A stretch of DNA of 53,272 nucleotides, from contig NZ_LUFH02000032.1 in assembly GCF_001586785.1 (NCBI RefSeq), forward strand, positions 1-53,272, written 5' to 3'. Of this stretch, positions 8,261-15,980 are shown one piece after another. The notes under the pieces were generated by a model that did no database searches, was not told the DNA's origin, and saw nothing but the letters and a program-made list of their open reading frames with translations. Position 1 is the stretch's first letter. Each line of letters begins with the position of its first letter. A program made the position numbers and the translations under genes. This DNA is from Sphaerospermopsis aphanizomenoides BCCUSP55. Its GTDB lineage: Bacteria; Cyanobacteriota; Cyanobacteriia; Cyanobacteriales; Nostocaceae.

Positions 8261-8719
8261 ATGGCTAACGCCACGCTACGCGAACAGGATTTGATGAAAC
8301 AAGGGCAAAGTTCCCAAGATAAGCGGAAAAATCTGGAAGCACAGAGAAAAAAAATGTCAGAGGTTCTGGAACAGTTCGTTGAACCTTATGTTGAATCTTT
8401 GGAACTTTATTCATTTCGTTCCGATACACTTCCCAATTTCGATGTGACCCATTATGAGAGTTTATTGAATATAGCTGCGATGGCCTGGAATATGGCATTT
8501 CTAGAAGATATAGAAGATACAGAAGCTCAGGATAAGGCCAGACAAATGATAGATGAATTCTTAGAAAGATTTGTTCTTCCAGCAGGTGTCAATATTCAGG
8601 ATCAAGCTAGAAAAATGATTGAGAAACTAATTGCCAGGGAAATAGTGAGAATCAAACCAAAAGATGTACAATCAAATTACTTATATTATCAAAAAAAACA
8701 AGGTCAATATTTTATATAA
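8261..8719 (+). CDS. hypothetical helical protein
   Basis: I do not recognise this 152-residue protein. From residue 32 it is acidic and helical (MSEVLEQFVEPYVESLELYS), with a motif-like NFDVTHYESLLNIAAMAWN and a basic C-terminus. The first dozen residues (MANATLREQDLM) are encoded by a dispersed repeat, TGGCTAACGCCACGCTACGC, so the native start may have been displaced. An older start at 8238 with AGGAT upstream now runs into a stop after 19 codons. ATG 8294 is an alternative start. The body has normal codon use. Confidence 0.5.
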   Translation: MANATLREQDLMKQGQSSQDKRKNLEAQRKKMSEVLEQFVEPYVESLELYSFRSDTLPNFDVTHYESLLNIAAMAWNMAFLEDIEDTEAQDKARQMIDEFLERFVLPAGVNIQDQARKMIEKLIAREIVRIKPKDVQSNYLYYQKKQGQYFI

Positions 8720-8921
8720 TCTGTTTCACCGAAATAGATCATACTGCTGCAATTAACAGATGACCTGATGGATTTTTTGAACAATGATAAAATGATTTAT
8801 CATCTTTGATATAATCTATCAATAATTATCGAACATCAGTAAAATCTTCACAATAAAACCCACAAAATGTTATATTGAGATGATAATAGTAAAACATTGA
8901 AATCCAGTTTAAACAGTTGTC

Positions 8922-9215
8922 ATGCGATATCCAAAACACTGGAAAGAATTAGCTAGAGATATCAAAGAAAAAGCTGATTGGCGTTGTCAAAAATGTGGTC
9001 GTGTCTGTTTACGTCCTGGTGAAAAACCACCTGACAATATTAAACCCCGTGCCTATAACCTCCAAGTTCATCACCACAATATGATACCAGCCGATAACAG
9101 AGTTGAGAACCTAATTTGTCTCTGTAGTGGATGTCATCTAGGATACCATAGAGGAGGTAAGGGTAACGTTTCTCCTGGTCAGTTGTCATTATTTGATATG
9201 TCGGGGTTTTCTTAG
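8922..9215 (+). CDS. HNH endonuclease
   Basis: This 97-residue protein has the full HNH layout. It opens with a short helical segment (KHWKELARDIKEKADW), then Cys-x-x-Cys (CQKCG). The LQVHHHNMIPADNRVENLICLC segment supplies the His-His and Asn of the metal finger, and CSGCH supplies the second metal ligand pair and the final His. Such proteins cut DNA with a beta-beta-alpha metal site. The start is the only ATG in frame. No methylase partner is adjacent, so it may be a homing or solitary nuclease, or a defence remnant. Confidence 0.85.
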   Translation: MRYPKHWKELARDIKEKADWRCQKCGRVCLRPGEKPPDNIKPRAYNLQVHHHNMIPADNRVENLICLCSGCHLGYHRGGKGNVSPGQLSLFDMSGFS

Positions 9216-9694
9216 AGGAAAGTTTTGATAGCTGTTCTTGGGCGATCGCTTCGCTCTCCAATACTGTTCGGTTTCGTAAGGGATACGCCGTAGGCATTGC
9301 CTTTAGGGTGTAGCCCATCGCCTATTTTTAGAGAGAACCCCAAGACTGCGGAAACAAATAAGCAGCTAATCGCCACACCCATTGTCAATATTATTTTTAT
9401 ATAGTACAATTGAACTATGTTTGCGAAAAAATTGGTAATCACAGTCCCCTGGTGTAGAAGGGGATTTTTTGTATCAAAGCAGTAAATTTAGGTGCTTAAC
9501 AGCTTAGAAATAAATTCCAATTAAATTGATAACAGTCATTTAACTTTAGATTGAGACATTAAGCTAAACAATAACCACGGAAATTTAATCTTCCAAACAA
9601 TTGGACTGCCTTGGTTATCCTAGAATCATTATCTACAGAACCTATCACTTTTTGTCTCATTTTTAATCATTTTTAAGTTAAACAACTATATTTA
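9216..9694. other. intergenic region with HIP1 site and dispersed repeats
   Basis: No gene is visible. A HIP1 octamer lies around 9242. At about 9280-9322 is a GC-richer palindromic block of the GGATACGCCGTAGGCATTGC type, common between Nostocales genes. A hairpin with a T-run at 9445-9470 is listed separately. The remaining AT-rich sequence shows nothing further. Confidence 0.4.
9445..9470 (+). terminator. intrinsic terminator-like hairpin
   Basis: The stem TCCCCT (9445-9450) pairs with AGGGGA (9459-9464) around a short loop and is followed by a run of six T on the plus strand. This is a textbook rho-independent shape. It lies 230 bp after the HNH gene, the nearest plus-strand gene. Confidence 0.55.
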
Positions 9695-10249
9695 CTATTG
9701 CCTCACCGGATAAAACAACCCATCACTAACCTGAAATTTCCATCCTAAACTACTGGGGTCACGATTCCTAGACCAGCTAATAAATTCCTTTTCGCTTTTG
9801 GTTTCCCATTCATTCATTAAACTCTGTTGTGTCACCCCTAACCGCATGGCTAAGTTCTCCGGTGCAAAAGAATTGATTTCTACTGGTTGCTGATATTGGT
9901 ATGGATACGCTGAACGCCGGGTAAGAGAGTTACCACCACTGTATCTGCCAGAAGCAAGCGATCGCTCAATCTTTTCTAAATGTTTACCAATGATTTCTAA
10001 TTTACTGGCCAGCAGTTCATCTTGTTGAGAAAGGTGAGTAGAGAGTGATTCTAGCTTCTCCTCCACCTGCTGTAACTCGGTAACTGGTAATTCCACGCTG
10101 CTATCAAACTGTGCTATCACTTCCTGTAACGCTTCCAGTAACGCCGTTGTGTGTCCTTCGCGGTGGATTTTTGATAGTTGCCGTACTACAGAAATTAGTA
10201 CAGTTGGCACGCGGATCATCTCGCTGGGCGGGGTTTTATTGATAGTCAT
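9695..10249 (-). CDS. coiled-coil, putative ribbon-helix-helix-type DNA-binding protein
   Basis: I chose the ATG at 10249 (MTINKTPPSEMIRVPTVLIS). The frame stays open to 10435, but that upstream part is recombination-site DNA. Residues 10-35 (MIRVPTVLISVVRQLSKIHR) resemble the strand-helix start of cyanobacterial ribbon-helix-helix-like proteins. Residues about 55-100 are a heptad-rich coiled coil (VEEKLESLSTHLSQQDELL). The C-terminus has LAMRLGVTQQSLMNEW, a possible helix-turn-helix, and a WSRNRDPSSLGW motif. Related proteins often sit divergently from tyrosine recombinases, as here, so a role in recombination or partition is a reasonable guess. GATATC palindromes at 10251-10268 overlap its probable promoter. 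Confidence 0.6.
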   Translation of the reverse strand: MTINKTPPSEMIRVPTVLISVVRQLSKIHREGHTTALLEALQEVIAQFDSSVELPVTELQQVEEKLESLSTHLSQQDELLASKLEIIGKHLEKIERSLASGRYSGGNSLTRRSAYPYQYQQPVEINSFAPENLAMRLGVTQQSLMNEWETKSEKEFISWSRNRDPSSLGWKFQVSDGLFYPVRQ

Positions 10250-10296
10250 GATATCTGTGCTTGATATCGAATATTGTAACGGAAATGGTATGTGGG

Positions 10297-10371
10297 TTCG
10301 CACATAAGATGAAATTTGAACAACGAAGTTATAAGGGTTTGAGGCAACAAAATTCGCGCATAAAATGAAAT
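10297..10371. repeat. pair of 19-bp direct repeats upstream of recombinase
   Basis: TTCGCRCATAARATGAAAT occurs at 10297-10315 and 10353-10371, 56 bp apart and in direct orientation. Each is followed by a GGGTTTGAG-type block. They lie next to the core-like motif at 10404 and may be arm-type binding sites for recombinase or an accessory factor. This is inferred from position only. Confidence 0.5.
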
Positions 10372-10403
10372 CGGTTGTGAGGCAGGGGTTTGAGCCAAAT
10401 AGG

Positions 10404-10450
10404 TATGAAGCCGAGATTTGAGTAATTTTCTGCAAGATGGTCTGGAAACC
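10404..10450 (+). other. putative recombination (att-like) site, left copy
   Basis: The motif contains AGCCGAGAT, GAGTAA and then CTGCAAGATGGTCTGGAAAC. The same three blocks with the same spacing occur at 50067-50113 in the same orientation; about 37-39 of 47 positions agree. An 11-bp inverted repeat, GGCAGGGGTTT (10382-10392) and AAACCCCTGCC (10447-10457), brackets this copy. It lies 280 bp upstream of a tyrosine recombinase. Confidence 0.6.
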
Positions 10451-10694
10451 CCTGCCCTGTCTGGTTTTGATGTTACTTTCTTCCTCAAAAAAGCCGTTAT
10501 TTACAACGTAAAATCAAGCCTTCTCAAATCATTTTGCAGGTTTTTGGTCACATCTTGTCTTTACCCCATATTGAAACAACGTCAAATCAATGGTTTCAAA
10601 CATCGCTTCACATATCTTTACAACGTGTCCCATTCTGCACATACCTCGGTGGCGGGCTGGCTGGGCGGTCAGGTGGTGCAGATCAATGCTAAAG

Positions 10695-10726
10695 TAATTA
10701 TCGAAAAGAGATGTTTTCGATAATTA
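10695..10726. promoter_or_regulatory. lox/dif-like palindrome touching the recombinase start
   Basis: Perfect 13-bp inverted arms TAATTATCGAAAA and TTTTCGATAATTA flank a 6-bp centre (GAGATG), ending one base before the ATG at 10728. Arms of 11-13 bp around a 6-8 bp spacer are the format of tyrosine recombinase crossover sites (dif, lox). The position also suits an autoregulatory operator. A recognisable ribosome binding site is absent, so the hairpin may limit translation. Confidence 0.65.
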
Positions 10727-10727
10727 T

Positions 10728-11693
10728 ATGCAGCCACCCCAAGAGTCAAATTCACTCGCTAAGGTGAACCCCTTTGCCATTACCGCTGAACGCGATTTGT
10801 TGGCAGAATTGTTGGTGGGCAAGCGTAATAAAAATACCCGTCATGAATACGCTAAAGATTTAAATAAATTTTTCCTGTCTGTGTGCGGTCAACAACCAAC
10901 TCCCGCTTTGGTGGGACAATTTCTGCAAATGGATAGGTACTCGGCTGTAACGCTGGTTTTGCGCTACAAGGCAGAGTTGGTTGATTTGGGTTTGAAGGAA
11001 GCTACTGTTAACCGCCGCTTGGCGGCGATTAAGGCGTTGGTGAACTATGCTTATAAGGTGGGTAAGTGTGAGTGGACGTTAGCTGATATCAAGAGCGAGA
11101 AAATTCAACCTTACCGAGATACTTCGGGTATTACTCCTGAAGCTTTTAGAAAAATGCTGTCGATACCAGACCGGGAAACTATTAAAGGTAAACGGGATTA
11201 TGCACTGCTGCGGTTATTGTGGGCTAATGCTCTGCGACGGGAGGAAGTTTCTCACTGTAATATTGAGGATTTGGATCTGGAATTACGGACTTTGAGTATT
11301 TTGGGTAAGGGTAAGGGAACTCAGAAGGAAAATGTTGATTTGCATCCTAAAACTTGTGATGCTTTGCAAGATTGGTTGTGGACAAGGAAGGAATTAGATA
11401 TCAAGCAACCGTTGTTTATTTCTCTGCGGCCTCACTACGGACATCGGCTGACGGGGGATGGTATTCGCAAGATTGTGGTGAAGATTGCTAGTGTGGCGGG
11501 GATTTCTAAAGTTGTCAGCCCCCATAAAATTAGACATTCATCGGTGACGGCGGCGTTGGATGCTAGTGGTGGGGATGTCAGGAGTGTGCAGAAGTTGAGC
11601 CGCCATGCCAATCTGAATACTTTGATGATTTATGATGATAACCGCACTAAAGCCCAGGGGAAAATTACTGCTTTGTTGGAAGATTTGGTTTGA
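10728..11693 (+). CDS. tyrosine recombinase / integrase
   Basis: This 321-residue protein has the N-terminal SAM-like core-binding domain (TRHEYAKDLNKFFLSV, residues about 38-53) and a C-terminal catalytic domain. Visible active-site elements are the first Arg in NALRREEVSHC, His-x-x-Arg in HKIRHSSV, the later His in SRHANL, and the nucleophile Tyr in TLMIYDDNR. Length and motifs are XerC-like, but it is clearly an accessory enzyme. The upstream DNA is packed with repeats and an att-like site, and an IS remnant follows. It probably acts on the GCCGAGAT-containing sites or on the palindrome at its own start. Confidence 0.9.
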   Translation: MQPPQESNSLAKVNPFAITAERDLLAELLVGKRNKNTRHEYAKDLNKFFLSVCGQQPTPALVGQFLQMDRYSAVTLVLRYKAELVDLGLKEATVNRRLAAIKALVNYAYKVGKCEWTLADIKSEKIQPYRDTSGITPEAFRKMLSIPDRETIKGKRDYALLRLLWANALRREEVSHCNIEDLDLELRTLSILGKGKGTQKENVDLHPKTCDALQDWLWTRKELDIKQPLFISLRPHYGHRLTGDGIRKIVVKIASVAGISKVVSPHKIRHSSVTAALDASGGDVRSVQKLSRHANLNTLMIYDDNRTKAQGKITALLEDLV

Positions 11694-11750
11694 ATTAATT
11701 TTCATGTTGGTTTAGTCAAGTAATACCATTTTGGATTGTGAAATATAGAT

Positions 11751-11777
11751 GGTATTGAGCCGAGATAGAAGTAAGTG
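11751..11777 (+). other. partial att-like motif
   Basis: GGTATTGAGCCGAGAT at 11751-11766 is the same left block as at 50067, followed by a diverged GAAGTAAG. The right block (CTGCAAGATGG) is missing. It lies 57 bp downstream of the recombinase stop and could be the scar of a past recombination event. Confidence 0.5.
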
Positions 11778-11815
11778 CGATTCATTCGTAACTTTCTGCA
11801 TGCCTGCTCATTTAG

Positions 11816-12019
11816 CCCCATTCACCACAGTTAAATTTAATTGAGCGGTTTTGGAAGTTTATTATAAATGAATGTTTGTACTCTAAATACTATGCTACTT
11901 TTAGTGATTTTAAAGCAGCAATCTCTAACTGTATTGTCACTGCAAACACTGATAAAAAAGAAAAGCTAGATAGCTTATTGACTCTCAATTTTCAGGCATT
12001 TAAAAAAGTCCAGGTTTAA
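11816..12019 (+). pseudogene. IS630-family transposase C-terminal remnant
   Basis: Reading codons from 11816 gives SPQLNLIERFWKFI, the well-known DDE-terminal motif of IS630/Tc1-like transposases (usual form SPxLNPIExxW). It is followed by about 50 more residues to the TAA at 12017-12019. No start codon or upstream domains remain, and an in-frame stop lies just before. It is a dead fragment next to the recombinase. It explains most of the gap 11694-12051. Confidence 0.75.
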
Positions 12020-12051
12020 ACCGTTTAGAGTATACTCTAGTCATATATGTT

Positions 12052-13221
12052 TTACTGATTTGGGTTTATATTTGCAAAGTGGTCTCGGAGTGAGCGATGA
12101 ATAAATATATATCCACCACCCACTTTTTGAAGAAATATTATTTCAGTGGCATAATCTAAGAAAGCAGCATAATTCCAGGGAGTACATTTAGAGATATAAG
12201 CAACAAATCGTAAATTAATATGTTGTAAACAAGCTATTCCCGCTTGAGTAAGACCGAAAAATAAACCAGCAATAATACCAGCAATAATGAGATTTATATT
12301 GCTGATTTGATTTTGTAGAGAACTTAAACTAGTAATTATTGACAATAATCCTTTTGTTTGGAAGGCCGCAGGTATACCTAATCCCACAGCACCAATAATT
12401 GAAAACAAGATTGTATTCTTAATTGATTGCCATATACCTTGATTAGGAAACGTAGTTTTTTCTAAATTTGGTCCTTGAACGCCAAAAATCATGCTAATTA
12501 ATAAGCCAACTATTAAAAAAACATTCATTCCTGTGAATTTCCAAGTTACTAATCCAGCAATTATTCCCCCAATTAGTGATTTAGTGAAATTCTTAATTGA
12601 CCAATTTAATGTTTCCACAGGTTCTATTTCACAGGAAACTTTACCTATTGTTAAAGCTGCCCAAATTGCACCTATCATAGCAAACAAGAGAGCCAGTATA
12701 GCTGCTAATAATAATCCCCACAACCCTTCAAACAGTACACCAATGGTTAACCAAATAATCATCCCAATTAATAAGCCACCAATGCTACCAAAACTTAGAC
12801 TAAAAGCTAAGGAATATAAGAATCTTATCTTTTTATTGGTTAACCAATTTGGTTGCATTCTCTCAATGAGAAATATAGTTTGAGAACGCTGTTGCATTTT
12901 CCTGGCCAACCAAATTAACCATTTTAAACTGGGTGATTTTGAGTACAATTCTTCATATTTTTGGCTATTTTTAGGATTTATATTTTTTTGATGACGATAA
13001 AACATCCTCTCAATATACCGATTAAACAAATCTTTGCGTCTTTCTGCTAATGGCATCTTTGAAATTTGTTTTTCAGAAAGATTCCGGTATACGAGAGTCA
13101 TTATATTAAGTGTTAAAGGTGATTCTGTTAAGTCCTGCAACACTTCATCTGTTTCTAAAGCAGCTCTCAATCCTTTAAATTCATTAGAACCAGCATCGGC
13201 TTTGCTAAAGATAGTCTTCAA
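12052..13221 (-). pseudogene. C-terminal half of the CHAT-NACHT protein (membrane part), out of frame
   Basis: This frame continues the NACHT ATPase after the TAG at 13205-13207. It begins at a TTG with KTIFSKADAG, then the typical NACHT segment LTESPLTLNIMTLVYRNLSE. Skipping one base at CTT TAG joins the two frames to give an uninterrupted family-like sequence. Residues about 130-330 hold several Gly/Ile-rich membrane segments (FGSIGGLLIGMIIWL, LIGGIIAGLVTW, IIAGIIAGLFFGL). The C-terminus has the usual FIHRSLRDHFA motif. So the product, if made whole, is a membrane-anchored CHAT-NACHT protein of about 975 residues. It is a pseudogene half if no recoding occurs. Confidence 0.75.
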
Positions 13222-15010
13222 TTTGTTGATCTGTTAACGGCTGAACGTAGATAGCTCCCTGAAATTGAAGACGGCTTTTGAGTGTTTCGTAATCTTGAAC
13301 ACGACTGCATACTACTACTTCTGTTTTTCCGTGTTGTTGAATGAATTGGTTAATAGCGTAAATGCAGGAATCACGCCTATCTCTCCTCACTTCATCTAAT
13401 CCATCCAACATTAATTGCAGTTTTTCTGTATTAATCCATTGCTGACTGAGAGTTTTAGAGACACGATATTTTTCATTGAGTTCTTGTACTAACCATTCAT
13501 CTAAAGTTTGTTTTCCGCCTTTCCAGTTAGATAAATTAACAATAACTGGTATGGGTAATGTATTATCTTGATCTGCATGAGTAATTAAATCTTCTGCTAG
13601 TTCTAGCAATGTTGTAGTTTTGCCAGATCCTGGTTTTCCTAAAATTAGCAGTGTTCCACCTTTACCCATTTCATTCAAAATATCAATTACCCTTGTACCG
13701 GGAGCAAGTTGCTGACGGAGTTGTTCTGGTGTTTCCCACACCATACCCCAGGGATGGGTGATCGCATCCAAACGTTCTTCTAAACCCAATTCAACCCGTA
13801 ACCTACCATGCAAAGATTTTTCTAACACTCCTTCCACCCAATAGGTTCTAACTTTATCTAATAAGGCGTTTTCATCCTCTGGCCGTTGTCTGCGACGTTT
13901 TTGAGAACGGAAACCTTCTCGAAGTTCATACCATGTAATAGGCAATTGGGCGGGATTTTGACCAATTACTGGCAACCAAGCAATTCCTGGGTATTTTTCG
14001 TGCCAATTCTCGTGTAATGCTTGTCTTGCGATACGTACAGAGGTATATAAAGATTTCCCGCGAGAATAGGCTTTGAGAAAGTTCCGCAAAAAATCTGGTG
14101 CTACTTCATCGGGCAAGTTTTCGCGCATGACAATTACTTGGGGCATTTGCAACCTTGCCATTTGTCGTGCTAGTCCCAACCCATTACAGGAGTTGAAGAT
14201 TGCTAATTTTAAACCGTGAGCGATCGCCTCTATTAAACTGTCTTTAAGATCATCCAAGGAAATTTTGAGCTTGTCTGTCAGCTGCAAGTAGCCAATTTCT
14301 TCCTGTGTATGACTATGACCAGCGAAAAATAGCATATCCCAACGGTGCGATCGCAAAGCTTTCTGAATACTCTCTAAACTCAATTCTTCTATTTCTGCAC
14401 CAAGAATAACTGCCTCTACACCAGGTAACTGTTGAATTTCTCGACAATCAAGATTTACAGCTAAATCTGAAGCATCCTCTGTACCTCGATGTCCTAAAAT
14501 TACTAAAATATTTACCACATTTTTAGCAAGAGAGGATAAAATCTGTAGTTCTTCAAACTCTGGTAAACTAATTGCTACTTCTGTTTTAGGCGTATTATTA
14601 GAGAACCATTCCCATAAATGCCAGGGTAAACGTTGAGCTTCCAAACTATCTGTCTGAATAATAAACCGCACTTCATCACTCAAACGGAGATGCTTGTGTA
14701 AACCATGTACAATTTTTTGCCATTCTTGATGAGGTGAATTGAGCCAAGCGTTAAAATCGGCTGTAAAATTCGAGGCTAGTACACCACAGTCTACTTTACT
14801 TTTTTTAGGTTTAGGTTTAGCACCTCGTGTAAATCTAATTGTGTTAAAGCCTTCCTGCCAATTTTTATATTGTTCGTATATTGAAGGATTTGCTGGTAAT
14901 TTGCCCTTAAATCTGACAAAAGGTGCAGCATTTTCCCGTCCAATTTGGACAGTAACATTAAACCCGTGGCGTAAATCTCCTTGTAAATCAAAGCTAACTA
15001 CCTTGTCCAT
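13205..15010 (-). CDS. CHAT protease-NACHT NTPase, N-terminal part
   Basis: Residues about 160-350 are a CHAT (caspase-like) peptidase domain: FFAGHSHTQ gives the catalytic His (232 or 234) and FNSCNGLG gives Cys275. A NACHT-type STAND NTPase follows: Walker A GKPGSGKTT (458-466), Walker B LMLDGLDEV and CSRVQDY. Residues 1-150 form an N-terminal domain ending in a WHLWEW element often seen before CHAT. The frame closes at TAG 13205-13207, within the helical part of NACHT. STAND-coupled CHAT proteases act in bacterial immunity and programmed cell death. It sits 23 bp after the DUF1822 gene, in a same-strand triad. Confidence 0.88.
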   Translation of the reverse strand: MDKVVSFDLQGDLRHGFNVTVQIGRENAAPFVRFKGKLPANPSIYEQYKNWQEGFNTIRFTRGAKPKPKKSKVDCGVLASNFTADFNAWLNSPHQEWQKIVHGLHKHLRLSDEVRFIIQTDSLEAQRLPWHLWEWFSNNTPKTEVAISLPEFEELQILSSLAKNVVNILVILGHRGTEDASDLAVNLDCREIQQLPGVEAVILGAEIEELSLESIQKALRSHRWDMLFFAGHSHTQEEIGYLQLTDKLKISLDDLKDSLIEAIAHGLKLAIFNSCNGLGLARQMARLQMPQVIVMRENLPDEVAPDFLRNFLKAYSRGKSLYTSVRIARQALHENWHEKYPGIAWLPVIGQNPAQLPITWYELREGFRSQKRRRQRPEDENALLDKVRTYWVEGVLEKSLHGRLRVELGLEERLDAITHPWGMVWETPEQLRQQLAPGTRVIDILNEMGKGGTLLILGKPGSGKTTTLLELAEDLITHADQDNTLPIPVIVNLSNWKGGKQTLDEWLVQELNEKYRVSKTLSQQWINTEKLQLMLDGLDEVRRDRRDSCIYAINQFIQQHGKTEVVVCSRVQDYETLKSRLQFQGAIYVQPLTDQQIEDYL

Positions 15011-15033
15011 TACTTAATTCTGTCAATCTTGAT

Positions 15034-15975
15034 TTAAACCTCAAAATGTTCTGTGTAACTAACTTCCCCTAAAGATATTTGCACACTCATGCAATATCCT
15101 GGTTCAGCTTCTAAAAGCTCTATTTGAATATAATTACTAGATTGTCCGGCTTCTTCCTCTTCCAATAATTCTCCATCTTCATCATCAAAAATACTCAATT
15201 TCAAACCAGATGGTAGTGTAAATGCTTGTCCGGCTGGATAAAGACGAAACAAAATGTTAAATTCATTATCAGCTTCTAATGTAACAGATACTAATAAAGC
15301 AACAATATTTTCAGCAATATTGATTAATTTAACACGACTAATTTCTCCTGCAAGACGTTCATTACCACCGCGACGACCAGCAATCAATTCTTGCTCTGTG
15401 CGCCAAGCTTCACTAAATTTATTTCGCAACCAATCTTTGCTGATTCTAACTTTTGCAAACTCTTGTGATAATTCAGAAGTTGATTCAATTTCTTCGAGAT
15501 GATCTATTAAACTCTCAATCCCTCTCAACTCTTTAATTTGGATTACTTCTGGTAAATTATTTGCATCTAAAGATGGTACAAAACCCAAGATTTCCACTTC
15601 ATTAAGTTGTGTATCTCTAAATAAAACAGCTACACAACCAATTCTCTCTTCTCTAGCTTCCACAGGTATGTTTATTACCCCTTGTAACTCATCAATAAAA
15701 ATGGGGCGACACTCCAATTTACCCACATTAGGAATTACCAAATCTGCCACATCATAAGCAGATTGTAATATCGGGTTCCAGCTTTCACTTTCTTCCAAAT
15801 TAGTAGGAATTTGCAACCATTTTAAATAACAATGAACTGCATAAACTGCCAAAGTATTCAAATAAACTCGTCTACCTTTCTGCACAGTCAATTGTTCAGT
15901 CGCAAATTCATCAGCTAAATCTTTAGCTTTTGCGTCAATGGGGATGGTAATTATTTCAGTTTCAAGAGTAAACAT
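15034..15975 (-). CDS. DUF1822 family protein
   Basis: The 313-residue protein matches the cyanobacterial DUF1822 family. It opens IIPIPID-like (IITIPIDAKAKDLADEFA) and has an N-terminal helical module with LNTLAVYAVHCYLKWLQI. The middle part contains IGCVAVLF and the C-terminal part is beta-rich and acidic with GLKLSIFDDEDGELLEEEE. No enzyme motif is visible. It lies between the sigma-like gene (5-bp gap upstream) and the CHAT-NACHT gene (23-bp gap downstream), so the three are likely co-transcribed. It may be a sensor or inhibitor module of that system, which is inference from context. Confidence 0.8.
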   Translation of the reverse strand: MFTLETEIITIPIDAKAKDLADEFATEQLTVQKGRRVYLNTLAVYAVHCYLKWLQIPTNLEESESWNPILQSAYDVADLVIPNVGKLECRPIFIDELQGVINIPVEAREERIGCVAVLFRDTQLNEVEILGFVPSLDANNLPEVIQIKELRGIESLIDHLEEIESTSELSQEFAKVRISKDWLRNKFSEAWRTEQELIAGRRGGNERLAGEISRVKLINIAENIVALLVSVTLEADNEFNILFRLYPAGQAFTLPSGLKLSIFDDEDGELLEEEEAGQSSNYIQIELLEAEPGYCMSVQISLGEVSYTEHFEV

Positions 15976-15980
15976 GATAT

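Noticed and set aside
10250-10435. Upstream extension of the coiled-coil protein to residue 246
   Set aside because: The extra 62 residues are encoded by the repeat and recombination-site region and lack protein-like conservation; ATG 10249 fits the family better.
10418-10723. Plus-strand frame running through the att-like region into the palindrome
   Set aside because: It overlaps direct repeats and the crossover-like palindrome, has no domain and a poor start; likely spurious.
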